Below are positions 11,300 to 20,982 of a DNA stretch of 64,000 nucleotides, piece by piece (positions within the stretch are counted from its first letter, which is position 1; each line of letters opens with the position of its first letter). The stretch is from Cristatella mucedo (Eukaryota; Bryozoa; Phylactolaemata; Cristatellidae). Made by a program: the position numbers and the translations under genes. Under the pieces are notes generated by a model, which was not told the origin of the DNA, did no database searches, and saw nothing but the letters and a program-made list of their open reading frames with translations. The DNA lies in contig WPIO01000074.1 in assembly GCA_009760855.2 (NCBI GenBank), positions 592,001 to 656,000 of the forward strand, given 5' to 3'.

Positions 11300-11580
11300 G
11301 AATAATAATATACTTGATATTGCGCCTTTAGAGATCTCAATCTCTTTGTAGGCACTTTAAGTCGCTGCAAATGAAGCACGATCGAATGGTTTTAGTGGTA
11401 GCACGCTCCATAAACAACAAGAATAGCATGGTTATGGGTGACATGCACAGGGTCGGTATACAAGTATGGTTAGTGGCAGCGTGCACAGTGTCAGTATGCA
11501 CAAGCACATACAGGTCGAATCGCAGGGACCCACTAAGTGCTGTCATAAATGGATGCGTTTTCAGTTTTTTTTAACGTGGA
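11300..11580 (-). mobile_element. Dispersed retroelement 3' fragment, minus copy
   Basis: Reverse-strand reading gives the same order as 7,484-7,735: start near ACTTAGTGGGTCC, CACTGCCACTAACCAT, CACCCATAACCATGC, ATTCGATCGTGCTTC, TTTGCAG, CTTAAAGTGCCTAC, GAGA...TCTC, then an ATTATTATT end at about 11,300. It is one of the more complete copies. Confidence 0.6.
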
Positions 11581-11615
11581 AAACGACTTAAAGGGACAAA
11601 CGCTGACCACCGCGA

Positions 11616-12216
11616 CGCATACGAATGACCATACCATTTTGGAGGCGGCAGCATTAACCACTTCCGAGCCATGGGCCAAGTGCCAGTGCTGAACGGACTG
11701 GACAGTGCTGGAAGGTTGTGGTTGGGGTCGGCCCTCGTGGCAACAAGACAGACAGATTAGCCGGTACGTTAATCAGAGGATAATGGATACGGTAGCATCC
11801 GTGGGGTTTAGCGTGAAGCACCGACGCCCTTAAGCACTGACGAAATAGTAGCAGGTCGCTGTACTGATTTGGCATATGAGACTGCCAAGCAGCAAAGAGA
11901 AAGGTGGCACAGACCATGGAAACAGATCATTTTTCATGCTCCAACTCTTTCTAGTTCTGGTTCTCCATAGAAAGAGACAAGGTTCTCTTGAGGACGCTAT
12001 ACGTACAGAGCATGTATTGTTATCCTTATACGTGAAAGGCTCCCGATTTCTGCTGTTCATTCTAGCGACGGGCATTGTTTTCCTTGCCCGGTTTTTCTTG
12101 CGCTTTTGTTCGTTTTTATTTTTACGTTCGCTTCTGTTTTAATGCGCCTTGCCGAGGGTGTCGAGTCGCAGCTTCTGCCTCTGCAACGTGACATCCCATC
12201 CAGGGCTCCTCTCGTA
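11616..12216 (+). mobile_element. Long dispersed repeat X, copy 1
   Basis: This block of about 600 bp is collinear with 62,502-63,410, sharing long near-identical phrases (CCATTTTGGAGGC, GTACGTTAATCAGAGGATAA, CTGTACTGATTTGGCATATG, GAAAGGCTCCCGATTTCTG, GACATCCCATCCAGGGCTCC). It contains a variant of the retroelement tail (ATAGAAAGAGACAAGG... GGACGCTAT, about 11,966-12,000), so it is probably a composite or non-autonomous retroelement. Frames up to 88 codons inside are not shared between copies. Confidence 0.65.
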
Positions 12217-12944
12217 CGCACTTCCGCCTGTTGCTTTCGACACGCAGCCAACTAAAAAAATCCGGACAAAAAATACTGCACGTACCTGCCGCAAGACGAC
12301 CAGACAACGTGGAGCCCTAATTCGTTTGCCGGCTCCTGCCGCGCCCGCTGCCCGAGCACCTGGGCGAGAGCGCTCGGACGCCGATGACATCGGAGAAGGC
12401 CGAGCGACGTGTGCATGCGCACGCAGGCCACGTAAACAACCGAGAGCGTGTCTCGTCGCTCGCGGGATGCATAAATAAGTTCTAAAAATAGTCTGCAATG
12501 CGCAAGCTCGGTTCTGTATCACTTACTGGATAATAAATGTCGCCGAGCTTCCAGTGTTACGCACCTGCACCGCTCGGCGTCTGTAGCAACCCTGCTTGCT
12601 GTCGCAGGCCGGGGCTTAGTTTTTATATACACGAACAAATATATAAATATATATATATTTTATTTGTGCAGCACCATAAAAGAAAACCTGTATTCAGGCA
12701 CCTCAAATGGACTATGGAGCTCCAGCCCAAAACCTCTGCCAATCGAATGCATTCACATTTATGTCACTTTAGATCAGCACGGCGTGGGGTGCTGTGACAT
12801 TTGATCGAAGTTGGGTGATTCAAGTCAGACGGTAAAACTGATGAGCTTTTTCGAAGTGCCTGTCGGCATACGTAAAATGCGTGCGTGCATGCATGCAGTG
12901 GGAGTCATGCTGCCGACAACCAGTTTCTTTCACGTTCCTTACAT
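12217..12944. other. Anonymous sequence
   Basis: No gene is supported; the best open frame (127 codons, minus) overlaps frames on the other strand and lies in GC-rich sequence. An AT-rich run is at about 12,630-12,665. Confidence 0.4.
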
Positions 12945-13058
12945 ATCGAGGACTAGGTCGTGAAGGTTCCAGTCCTTCAGCAGCATATCTATCATTAACC
13001 ACTGAAAACAGGGTGGTGCCCTCTCTAGGGGTTTCTTTCGCCGCTACATAAATGAGTA
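12945..13058 (+). mobile_element. Diverged SINE copy
   Basis: AGGTCGTGAAGGTTCCAGTCC (B-box region) followed about 75 bp later by TTTCGCCGCTACATAAATGAG matches the head and tail of the SINE copies at 8.0 and 59.5 kb. It is more diverged than those. Confidence 0.4.
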
Positions 13059-13186
13059 TGGTTAGTCAGATAGCCTGTAGGAAATTTTAATTAGAAGCAT
13101 CGTAGTTGACTTGGAAGACAACGGACAGTCTGAGCCGAAGTTACTGGACGCTTTTGACGTACTCGTGTAAAATGTTCATTAATCAC

Positions 13187-13235
13187 GGCCACAGGTGGCC
13201 TCAGTAATAGCATTGCTTTAGAGTCTAAAGCAATG
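13187..13235. repeat. Two adjacent palindromes
   Basis: GGCCAC-AG-GTGGCC is at 13,187-13,200. A perfect 12-bp inverted repeat with a one-base centre (CATTGCTTTAGA / TCTAAAGCAATG) is at 13,211-13,235. Neither is followed by an obvious terminator-like tract and no gene adjoins them. Confidence 0.7.
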
Positions 13236-13483
13236 TTTAGACCATAGCACATTCAACATGACGAGTCTGTAGGCGAGGCGGTCTGTAAGCGAGGCGTGGA
13301 ATAAACATATAATCTTATTCAAGCAACATAGCCAATAAAATCTACGAGGTTCTGAATTACATGTACCATCAAGTAAGAGCCTCATTCTATATAGGTATGT
13401 AATTAAGAACAATATAAATGCATTATCATATATACACGTAATAAAGATTCTATACGTACACGAATTTCAAGTATATATACATG
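13236..13483. other. AT-rich anonymous sequence
   Basis: No feature is supported; it leads into the TA microsatellite. Confidence 0.4.

Positions 13484-13533
<50 letters not shown>
13484..13533. repeat. (TA)n microsatellite
   Basis: About 48 bp of uninterrupted TA. Confidence 0.95.
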
Positions 13534-13538
<5 letters not shown>

Positions 13539-13614
13539 GATGCAGAAGGTTGACGTGCCTTTACTTGCTACACATGTCTAGCTTTCCTTCTCAGAGGAAG
13601 TGGTAATAATAATG

Positions 13615-13870
13615 TTATTAACAACAATTATGCATTTTCATAGCACCCTCAGACAACTTAATCTCGTTTTAGGTACATTAGACGTGCTGAAAAGGAAGCA
13701 AGGTGTAATGCAAGGTGAATAAACGAATGGATAGCATGCTCAATGACAACAAGCATATTATGCAGATGTGGTTAGTGGCAGCATGCACAGTGTCAGTACG
13801 GACAGGCTGAGGACGAATCACTAAGAACGAATCACAAGGATCCAGAAAATGCTGCGATAAGCAGATTAAC
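13615..13870 (-). mobile_element. Dispersed retroelement 3' fragment, minus copy
   Basis: On the minus strand it carries TCCTTGTGATTCGTTC, GTACTGACACTGTGCATGC, TGCCACTAACCACATCTGC, TGTTGTCATTGAGCATGC, ATTCG, TTGC, ATGTACCTAAAACGAG, AAGTTGTCTGAGGGTGCTAT and an ATTATT end, in the order of the 7.5-kb copy. It is diverged. Confidence 0.5.
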
Positions 13871-13879
13871 TTCCTTTTA

Positions 13880-15514
13880 AACGTCGTTTAAAACGTTGTC
13901 AAGTCTGCGGATGTCGAGACGCCAGTCGAAAGTGAGTTCCGGCTTTGGAAGCATACGAACTGAAGGCACGGTCTCCACAGGACTCGCTGATTGAGGCTCG
14001 TACGAAGTGTAGAAAAGTCAAAGCAGAAGCCTTGAAAGCTTCGCTGTCTCTTTGATTCAGGCGAAGCGCCGGCAGCAGCGAGCTGGTGCGAAGACCCAAA
14101 AACCAAAATCTCAGGCGCGTAATCTTGCCATCGGCAGCGAGTTAAACACTACCCGGCTATTTCAACGAACGAGATGCATCGAAACCAGGCCGGAGGCCCT
14201 CACTAAGATTGAAGTGTCGGATCTCTCTGACATCCAGCGGGTGAGGGAATCGACAGGCAAGCTTGCTCGATGCAAGCTTGGCAGGGCTTGACTGGTTGCT
14301 GCTGGTAAGTGCGTGAGCCCGAGAGTGGCTGCTGGCATCGCCCCATCAGGCACACGCGACATAAGGGAGGGACGGCTGAGAACTTGCTCGAGAGACGGAC
14401 CCCCAATTACAGCTTCTCTGCGACCGGATTCGTCTATGCTGTCTGCAGCTCGCTCCCGGTGTGGCTAGCGTCTGGACTTGTAATGCGCACTTTCTCCACT
14501 TCAACGAGACTCGCCGGCCGACGCCCAGAGACGGGACACGCCTTCTGACTGCTGCTCGCCCAAGTGGAGGCCAATTGGTGATCGGTTTCTGCGACTCATT
14601 GTTGCTTGAACCAACAGATGGAGCCTCGAATGAGAGGCGCACAGTGCGCAGGCGCACTTCCGGCCTGTCGTCGAGCTGGCGCCGGTCGGATCGTCGTCGC
14701 TGCATTCGAGTCTCTGCTTTCCGGTCGAGTCAGGCTCTCGTTACGTCGGCCTCTGGCTCTTTTTTCAGTGATTAATTTTTGAGGCAAGCCGAGCCGACGT
14801 TTTACCAAAGTTTTCCGGAATAGACGTACCAAAGTTTTCCGGTATCATACAAGAACCAGCGTCGGCCCGAGCACCGGCGTCATGGCGCCGGTGGCTGCAG
14901 CGTTTGGCATTCGACTGCCTACTAGCCGCTACCTTGGGAGACTAGCCTTCGTCTAGAGAGGCAAGCGATTCCAACGGCCATCGTGACTTTTCGTGGTTTT
15001 CTCAGGTTGGGGCATGCTACGTCACCGAAACGGCTTGCCGTTCGGCCGAGACTGTTACCGCCAGCTCCTGCAGCAGTGACGTCACACCAGGAGACTCAAA
15101 AGTTGTCGTCCACCAGCTGCTGCGCAGGAGAGCCGTTTGCCGGCCGCCGCGAGTCAGGTAAGACCTCACCGTCGTCTGCTGAACCCACGGCAGCACGAGC
15201 GTGACACCTACAACATGACAGGCAAGTAAGTCATTGCTGAGCACTATACAGTTTCTTGGCTACTTCTGTATGTAGGCTACTCTGTATGTAGTGTGTCTGC
15301 GCTCTGTATTATAGAGTTGCTTTGCTGCCTCGTCTCACTTGTTGGAATTCCCAGACACTAAATCCCTCTACATTCATCTATCACTCCTTGCTGCTGGACT
15401 ACTGCTACTGTTGTGTGCATATATAAATATATAAATATACATATATATATTTATACGACCTGGTTTATAAAATTGTAAATATAGGTATATGTACATTAAC
15501 CGGTAGAATACTGC
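13880..15514. other. Anonymous, partly GC-rich sequence
   Basis: Open frames up to 119 codons exist on both strands with no domain match. Small structures: GCAAGCTTG repeated directly at about 14,258-14,280; a tandem ACCAAAGTTTTCCGG pair at about 14,803-14,842; an ATA-rich run at 15,419-15,455. No gene is supported. Confidence 0.4.
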
Positions 15515-15612
15515 CTTGCCAGGGCCTTGGGCACTACCGGAGACTCCCGGTTCAAGGGCAGGGACCACACGGCCACCGCTCGAAATGCCTTTCTTTCGGC
15601 GCATGCAAGGTC
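15515..15612 (+). mobile_element. Possible SINE relic
   Basis: CTCCCGGTTCAAGGGCAGGG resembles a B box and is followed at the expected distance by TTTCTTTCGGCGCATGC, comparable to the TTTCGCCGCTACATAAATG tail of other copies. The middle is not alignable by eye. Confidence 0.3.
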
Positions 15613-16539
15613 GAGATCGAGATCGGCTCGGCAGGTTTAATTATCGGGCCACCTCCTGCCGACGGCTACTACCTGCAATAGAGGGTACTGCTAGGAACAT
15701 TATTGGGAAACATCTGGGTATGGTAGCACAGAGGCACTGCCGAGATCGGTTCGCCCTGGAGAAACTAACCCTCGAGTAACAGGCAGCAGCAGAAGCCATC
15801 AGATTGCATTGGCAGCCAGCAGTAACATCTGCCATTACATCTGGCATTAGCAGCCAGCAGTAATATCGCAAATTGAACGGCTAGTCGAAGAGCCAAGTGT
15901 GTGAGCTGTCTTACCTGCACTAGTCGCCAAACTGGGTACCCGTCAGTGGCACGAACTTGTCGTTGCTGCCGGCACCTCCTGGTAGCAGGCAGTGCAGCTT
16001 TGCATGCCGGCTCGGCTCTCACGACGATCCGGCTGACGCAGTAGAAACTACACTGACTGGTCACGAGGCTCCCTGGTCACATGCAGTCGGCAAGTAGTGC
16101 CAAACATCGGCCCAGCTGCACCGATCGGGCTGCAACAGAAAGAGAGCCGCTCAGCCTGGTCGAGGGCAGCTGCAGCTGTAGCAGAGCTGCCCTCGACCAG
16201 ACACTAGATCGGGATCAGTCCAGGAGTGCAAAAAATGAGGAGTCGTATTCCCTCCAGCCCTCCCACTCGTCAAATTTTTTTTCCATGACAGAATGCAGAG
16301 AACTCGATGAGCTGTCAAGCTGTAAAAGCAGTGCAACAGGCCGCCTTCGTGCACTCCTTGTTGTGTTTCACTAAAGTCCTTTCCAAAGCTAGGGTCACGT
16401 GTAGAGTCAGCTACCTCTGCTGCTCTAGCTTTCATTAACTGAAAGTGCAAGGGTGTTCACGAAAGTGAGCAAAGCCGGACGGCAAAGTTGTGGCCAAAGT
16501 TTATTGAATATCAGCTGAAACCCTGCTACTTACATTGCT
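15613..16539. other. Anonymous sequence with one strong hairpin
   Basis: No gene is supported. A CAGCCAGCAGTAA phrase occurs twice (about 15,809 and 15,849). The perfect hairpin at 16,156-16,200 is listed separately. Confidence 0.4.
16156..16200. repeat. Perfect 16-bp inverted repeat
   Basis: CTGGTCGAGGGCAGCT (16,156-16,171) and its exact reverse complement (16,185-16,200) flank a 13-base loop. It is GC-rich and would fold stably in RNA or cruciform DNA. Its role is unknown; the stem is shorter than a typical microRNA precursor. Confidence 0.85.
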
Positions 16540-17350
16540 GGTCATGTGGTTCGGAAGTAAAGTCCTGTGAAGTAAAATCAGCAATTCGCTGTTGGTAGCA
16601 TGCCTCTCCAACAGCGACCCTAGTCATTCTTGCGGCTGCTGCATGACCTGCACTTTTGCGCCAATGCCAAATCCGTCTCGTGCGGTGCTGCTGAGAAGGC
16701 TGCTGCTGCTTGTGCAATAGCTGCTATGGTAACGGCACCTGCTGCTGAGTTATTTCTAAGATTTCCTCCAACTTGTGTTCATATTGCTGGTCCAGCGTTA
16801 GCTGCTAACCAAGACCGAATCTCATGCATGTGGCCATTGGTCTGAAAAGAAGTTGTCGAAGTAAAATCAGCAAATGGCTCTTGATGGTGGGCCTCTCTGA
16901 GCAAAATCCTTGGCATTATTGCTGCTGCTGGACTTTTTGTTGCAATTCTGACTGTCTCCGGCTGCTGCTATGGTGGCGGTAGTGGCCTCGGCACATGGTG
17001 CATGATTGCACCTTGCAAATGATTTATCACAGCATTTGGTGAGTCTTTGTGATTCGTCCTTCGTGTGCATGTATGCACCTGCTTATACTGTGCCTGCTGC
17101 TTGCGGATGTTACCAAAAGAAGTTGGTAATGCTTTATATGCAACATCTGTAAAATGCCTAGAGAGTGATTCAGTTCTCTGAACGCGATATAAAATGTATT
17201 GTTATTATTGTGGTGCTGCAACATTTCCTGTATCAGCTGCCACTGCTGCTGGTATTGCCGGTTCAGTGGTGGCTGCTACCAATGTTGACAAAGCTCCAAG
17301 GCCTGGCAATATAGTATGTCCTGTTTCCATGGATGCTGCCCTTCCGGTTA
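16540..17350 (+). pseudogene. Tandem Ala-rich coding-like units, decayed
   Basis: Two units about 290 bp apart share GAAGTAAAATCAGCAA (about 16,570 and 16,860), a CTCTCC/CTCTCT stretch and then GCTGCTGCTG-rich sequence. Translated on the plus strand, both give hydrophobic alanine-rich segments (for example AAACAIAAMVTAPAAE near 16,700 and TAAGIAGSVVAATNV near 17,245). The second unit is split by a retroelement tail (17,028-17,213). Sequence at 54,470-54,540 (QAVVVMATVPVAE on plus) resembles the first unit. The units could be exons of a duplicated gene encoding a hydrophobic helix, or CTG-rich low-complexity DNA. Confidence 0.3.
17028..17213 (+). mobile_element. Retroelement 3' fragment inserted in the Ala-rich unit
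   Basis: It begins near TTATCACAGCATTTGGTGAG, lacks the central CCACTAACCAT block, and ends with AATGCCTAGAGAGTGATTCA, GTTCTCTGAACGCGATATAA and TTATTATTG. It interrupts the otherwise alignable Ala-rich unit, so it is younger than that duplication. Confidence 0.55.
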
Positions 17351-17724
17351 AGTTCAAATCGACTTATTAACGTTGCATGTCTTGTGGGGAAGCCAGTAAC
17401 TCGGTGGGTTATGCTCTCAGTCGGTGGCTCGGTATTACCATCCATGGATGCCAGCCTTATCACACTAATTCTACTGCTCAAGGATCGATGAGCATCGTTG
17501 ATCAGCTGATCCGTCGCTCATTAAACCGTCTCAGGCATCATGCTAGACCCTGCGCACATTTGCCACCTCCCCCGAACTAGCTCAGTCTATCAGTTTGGAC
17601 CACAGAACCGGATGGAGTCACTGCAGAGGTGGAGGTGAGTAAGCGATCAGCCTCCCCAAACAGCAGGTCTACTTCGTAGAGCACACCATCGCAAGGCAAT
17701 GACCTAAGGCAGGCCACTTGCTAA
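17351..17724. other. Anonymous sequence
   Basis: Only short frames are present; nothing is recognised. Confidence 0.4.
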
Positions 17725-18115
17725 CTTGAAGCCACGGCTCAAGGACCACGGCCTCGAGTTAACACAAAGGAACGAGCCAACACAAAGCCGTTGGATAACT
17801 ATGGGCTAAACACCAAGCTATGGACAAAGCCATTGATGGTGAGTTATTAGAAAGCCACAGGCTGATGTTAGTGCAGTGGTTCAACCAGGCTTATGCACAG
17901 CCATGGGCTGACAGGCATGCTAAGGGTGACGTGAGGCGATCGGCAATTAGTTAGCAGAAAGCCACGGTTTGACATCACATTAGCCCTGTTAGTCTTTGGC
18001 TAACGCGACGTACACCCGACGCGAAGCCGGGGGCTAGTTTGAAGCCAAAGGCTAGCGCCAAGCCAATGGCCAAGCCGGCTCCCAGCCAATAGCTCCGCGA
18101 ATCGCGGGCTAGTGA
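17725..18115. repeat. Degenerate minisatellite, inverse of the left-edge array
   Basis: Variants of CAAAGCCATGGGCTAAC recur about every 17-25 bp over some 390 bp (for example AACTATGGGCTAAACACC near 17,795 and GCACAGCCATGGGCTGACAGG near 17,895). This is the reverse complement of the motif at 1-180. Both arrays are old and diverged. Confidence 0.6.
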
Positions 18116-19251
18116 AGCGTAGTACCTTAGCACACACGGAAAACTGCAATCGTACGTTTGCTAGTCCGAGTGCGGTTTTCCCTAGCACATGAAATACAAC
18201 TGCTTTCGCCATTTTACCAGAGTGATGCGTTCACACCCCCCCCCCCCCGCAAGTTGGCAAAACGCATTACACTTCAGTAGGTCGCAGGGTTCGCAAACGC
18301 TAAGCAAAGGCTTACGGTTCGTTTCGATCGACGTGATGCACCAAAATACAAACACCGAAGACTTCAGAAATACAAATGCCATGCCGCAGACTTTCGCCAT
18401 CGAGCTCAAATTTCAGAGTAGGCAGAAGCGTGCCAAATGCGGCAGCTGATTCGGGTCAAGGTTGCAATCCAGCGCAGCTTAGTGTTTATATATTCTTGAT
18501 GGTTGAATGCACAATGAAGACTCTCCTAGGAATAAAAATTCTAATCTTAAATTTTATTTCCTCGTAAAGGGCAATGTTGCCTGCTGCATGGTGTTTGCAT
18601 CTGTGTGTTGACCGGCGCCGGCGGGATTTTCAGGCTGTGGGCGGAGCCAATATTTCAGGTTGGGGCAAGATCAGGATTTTCTGGTTGGGACTAGGCACAT
18701 TGTTCCCGCCCCTTTAACTTGAGAAAAACGCCTCATAATATACGTACTTCCCTCTGCCCATGGGCGGGGGGGGGGATTGGTGTCTGCCCCCTGACTCCAC
18801 CACTTCGAGCCAGCATTAATAATCTAGGGGCTGTCCAGGCTGGGGTTTATAATTAGTATTAGGTCTGTAATGCTGCTCAGCGCGAGTAGCGTTTTGGCCA
18901 AGTTAGTGTCTCTATTATTTGTTTCAAAATTGTTTATTGCTATGTAAATCTCGATTGTAAGCGACTGAAGGAGAATGCCTGACAGTAGGAGCCGCGATGC
19001 ACGAATGGATTTGGATGTGAGGTGAGGGGTAGGCATTGACGGCTCTAATGCCGTACTTCTGATGAGCTTATTGCGGTGCTGTAAGAGTATAGGCCGGTGG
19101 CGTTTATGGTCATATTATTCACTGTGGTCAGTTTATGACCAAGCGATGCTCAAGGCACAGCGATGTTATGGAGCTGCCGTTGGGTTATGCGGGATGCCGG
19201 TTTATGGGACTGGGTTTATTTGGGCCAGTAGCAGCCTACAGATGAGGTTGT
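18116..19251. other. Anonymous sequence with poly-C and small repeats
   Basis: A C run is at 18,236-18,248 and a G run near 18,765. Three phrases of the GGATTTTCAGG(C/T)TGTGGG type, spaced about 30 bp, lie at 18,628-18,690. A 70-codon minus frame at 18,824-19,036 has a hydrophobic composition but no recognised family, so it is not called as a gene. Confidence 0.4.
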
Positions 19252-19358
19252 CGGACATTTCCCCTCTGGATGTTTCCCCTCCGGACATTCCCTTCTGGTG
19301 GACCCTAGGAAATTCCCCCAGACATTTCCCGTCCCTTTGGGTAGGACATTCCCCTCTA
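19252..19358 (+). repeat. Degenerate GGACATTTCCCC minisatellite
   Basis: Six variants occur within about 105 bp: GGACATTTCCCC, GGATGTTTCCCC, GGACATTCCC, GGAAATTCCCCC, AGACATTTCCC and GGACATTCCCC. Spacing is irregular (15-30 bp). Several variants resemble the Rel/NF-kappa-B recognition pattern (GGRNNYYCC-like), which may be coincidental to the repeat. Confidence 0.6.
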
Positions 19359-19390
19359 TGTTGGTGAATGTATGACTAAGAATACAGATA

Positions 19391-19393
<3 letters not shown>

Positions 19394-19428
<35 letters not shown>

Positions 19429-19440
19429 TTATATATACAC
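19394..19440. repeat. (TA)n microsatellite
   Basis: A TA run of about 32 bp flanked by further A/T-rich sequence. Confidence 0.95.
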
Positions 19441-19774
19441 AAGATCAAATGAAGTTCACGCTCTATTAAAATAAAATCAACACAGTATAATTAGAAGAAT
19501 GCATGGATTGGAAGGATGATTTCTAATGAAGCAGGATTACAGCGGCTGCGGCGAGCTGTACAGTTCGGTCCCGCTCGGCACCGCCAGGCACTCGTTCGTA
19601 CCCGTCAGAGTGGGCGCGCGCTACGTTCCTGCAAATGAGCGCTAAGCCTAAGGTCGGCTGAGTATACCTCGAACTCAAGAGATCTAGTTACGCCCTAATA
19701 CACACTAATTGAAGCGCCGAATTCGAGCAAGGGTGGATTTAGGTGGGGAGGCGAAGCTCGTCGTAAGCCCTGAA
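19441..19774. other. Anonymous sequence
   Basis: No coding or repeat signal is recognised. Confidence 0.4.
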
Positions 19775-19918
19775 ATCTAAACCCTAAACCCTAGACACTA
19801 AACCCCAACACACTGAACCCTAAACCCAAAAAATCTAAACTCTAAGCACTAAATGCTAAACCATAAAAACCCTAAATTCTAAACGCTTAACCCCAAAACG
19901 CTAAACCCTAAACCATAT
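19775..19918 (+). repeat. Interstitial telomere-like array, CTAAACC heptamers
   Basis: About 20 heptamer-like units close to CTAAACC (equivalent to CCCTAAA) run for 143 bp, intact at both ends (CTAAACCCTAAACCCTAG; CTAAACCCTAAACC) and decayed in the middle (CTAAACT, CTAAGCA, CTAAATG). The 7-base period differs from the TTAGGG hexamer common in animals and equals the plant/alga-type TTTAGGG repeat. Confidence 0.7.
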
Positions 19919-20903
19919 ACCTGGGAGAAATGCCCTACTCCAGGGCGGAATGTCAGGGGGCGGCGGAAATCTCAGTACCCCACAGAGGAACGGCAGTTCG
20001 GACGGCCTGCCGAGGGCACGAAGGCTTCGGGCACCAGCGAGAATGTGCGTCGGTGTTAATCCGCATAGGCAATTTGTGTGTTGCCGCCTACGTTCTGACG
20101 AAGAGAATTATAAGCTTCTGTACTATATCTTTGCGGAGCAATTTTTTTTAGTGATTTTAAGACTCCCGAGCCTTTGAATTTTGTAATGATTTGGTCTGCT
20201 AATTTTTTTAAATGTTAGTAATAGTCGAGTCAAGGAGTTAGCTAGTGCCCGGCTACGAAGGTTGCACAGTTTTAATGCATTTTAAGCAGTATCGGTTACC
20301 CGATTGATGTATCTTGAGGATTCAGCCAGCTATTTGTTCAGGTGGAGCAGCGAGCCGGAACCACTCGCCGCGTCTCGCTGTCAAGCTCTAACTGGGAGAC
20401 TTGTTCTGCTGTTCGCGTTTGAACGTAAACTTCGACTCTCAGATATTACAAGGAAAGCGCCCAGTCAGCGGTAAATGACATCTCTAGATCCATCGAATCC
20501 TTCCCTAGACAAGCTGAGATCACGTAATCGCACTGCACTGCGAGGGTCTGCACGCGATTACCGACATCGTGCTGAGAACTCCAACTTTATCCAGCCAGAA
20601 TTGATGCGATTGTCGTGCTGTTCGGCATTCGTAGCTCCCTAGTTAAACTCGGGACGTTACGAGTGACGGACGGCATGATGGCGGAAAGTCAGCCAGCTGA
20701 CCCGGACAAGGAAACTTCGTGTCTCCTGACTCGATCCAAATCGGCTACCTTAAAAAAGTGGCTGGTGCCGCCGATTGTTATCTTTTAGATGTCGGCTTCC
20801 TCTGCCCTTATCATCATCTGTGATCTCGCATCTATCCAACTATAAGCTGCAACCGGAAGCTACCGGTATGACTACCTCCAATGGGTTTGCCTGTCTGTGT
20901 CCA
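19919..20903. other. Anonymous sequence
   Basis: Open frames are at most 75 codons; nothing is recognised. Confidence 0.4.
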
Positions 20904-20982
20904 CGCATGCGTGCGTGCGTGCGTGCGTCCGCGTGTGTGTGTGTGTGTGTATGTATGTGTTTGTGTGAGTGAGTGCGTGAGA
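20904..20982. repeat. Compound (GCGT)n-(GT)n microsatellite
   Basis: GCGT tetramers pass into GT dinucleotides and then GTAT and GAGT variants. Confidence 0.95.

Noticed and set aside
18824-19036. 70-codon hydrophobic minus frame
   Set aside because: No family recognised, no promoter or splice signals, and length within chance expectation for AT-rich DNA.
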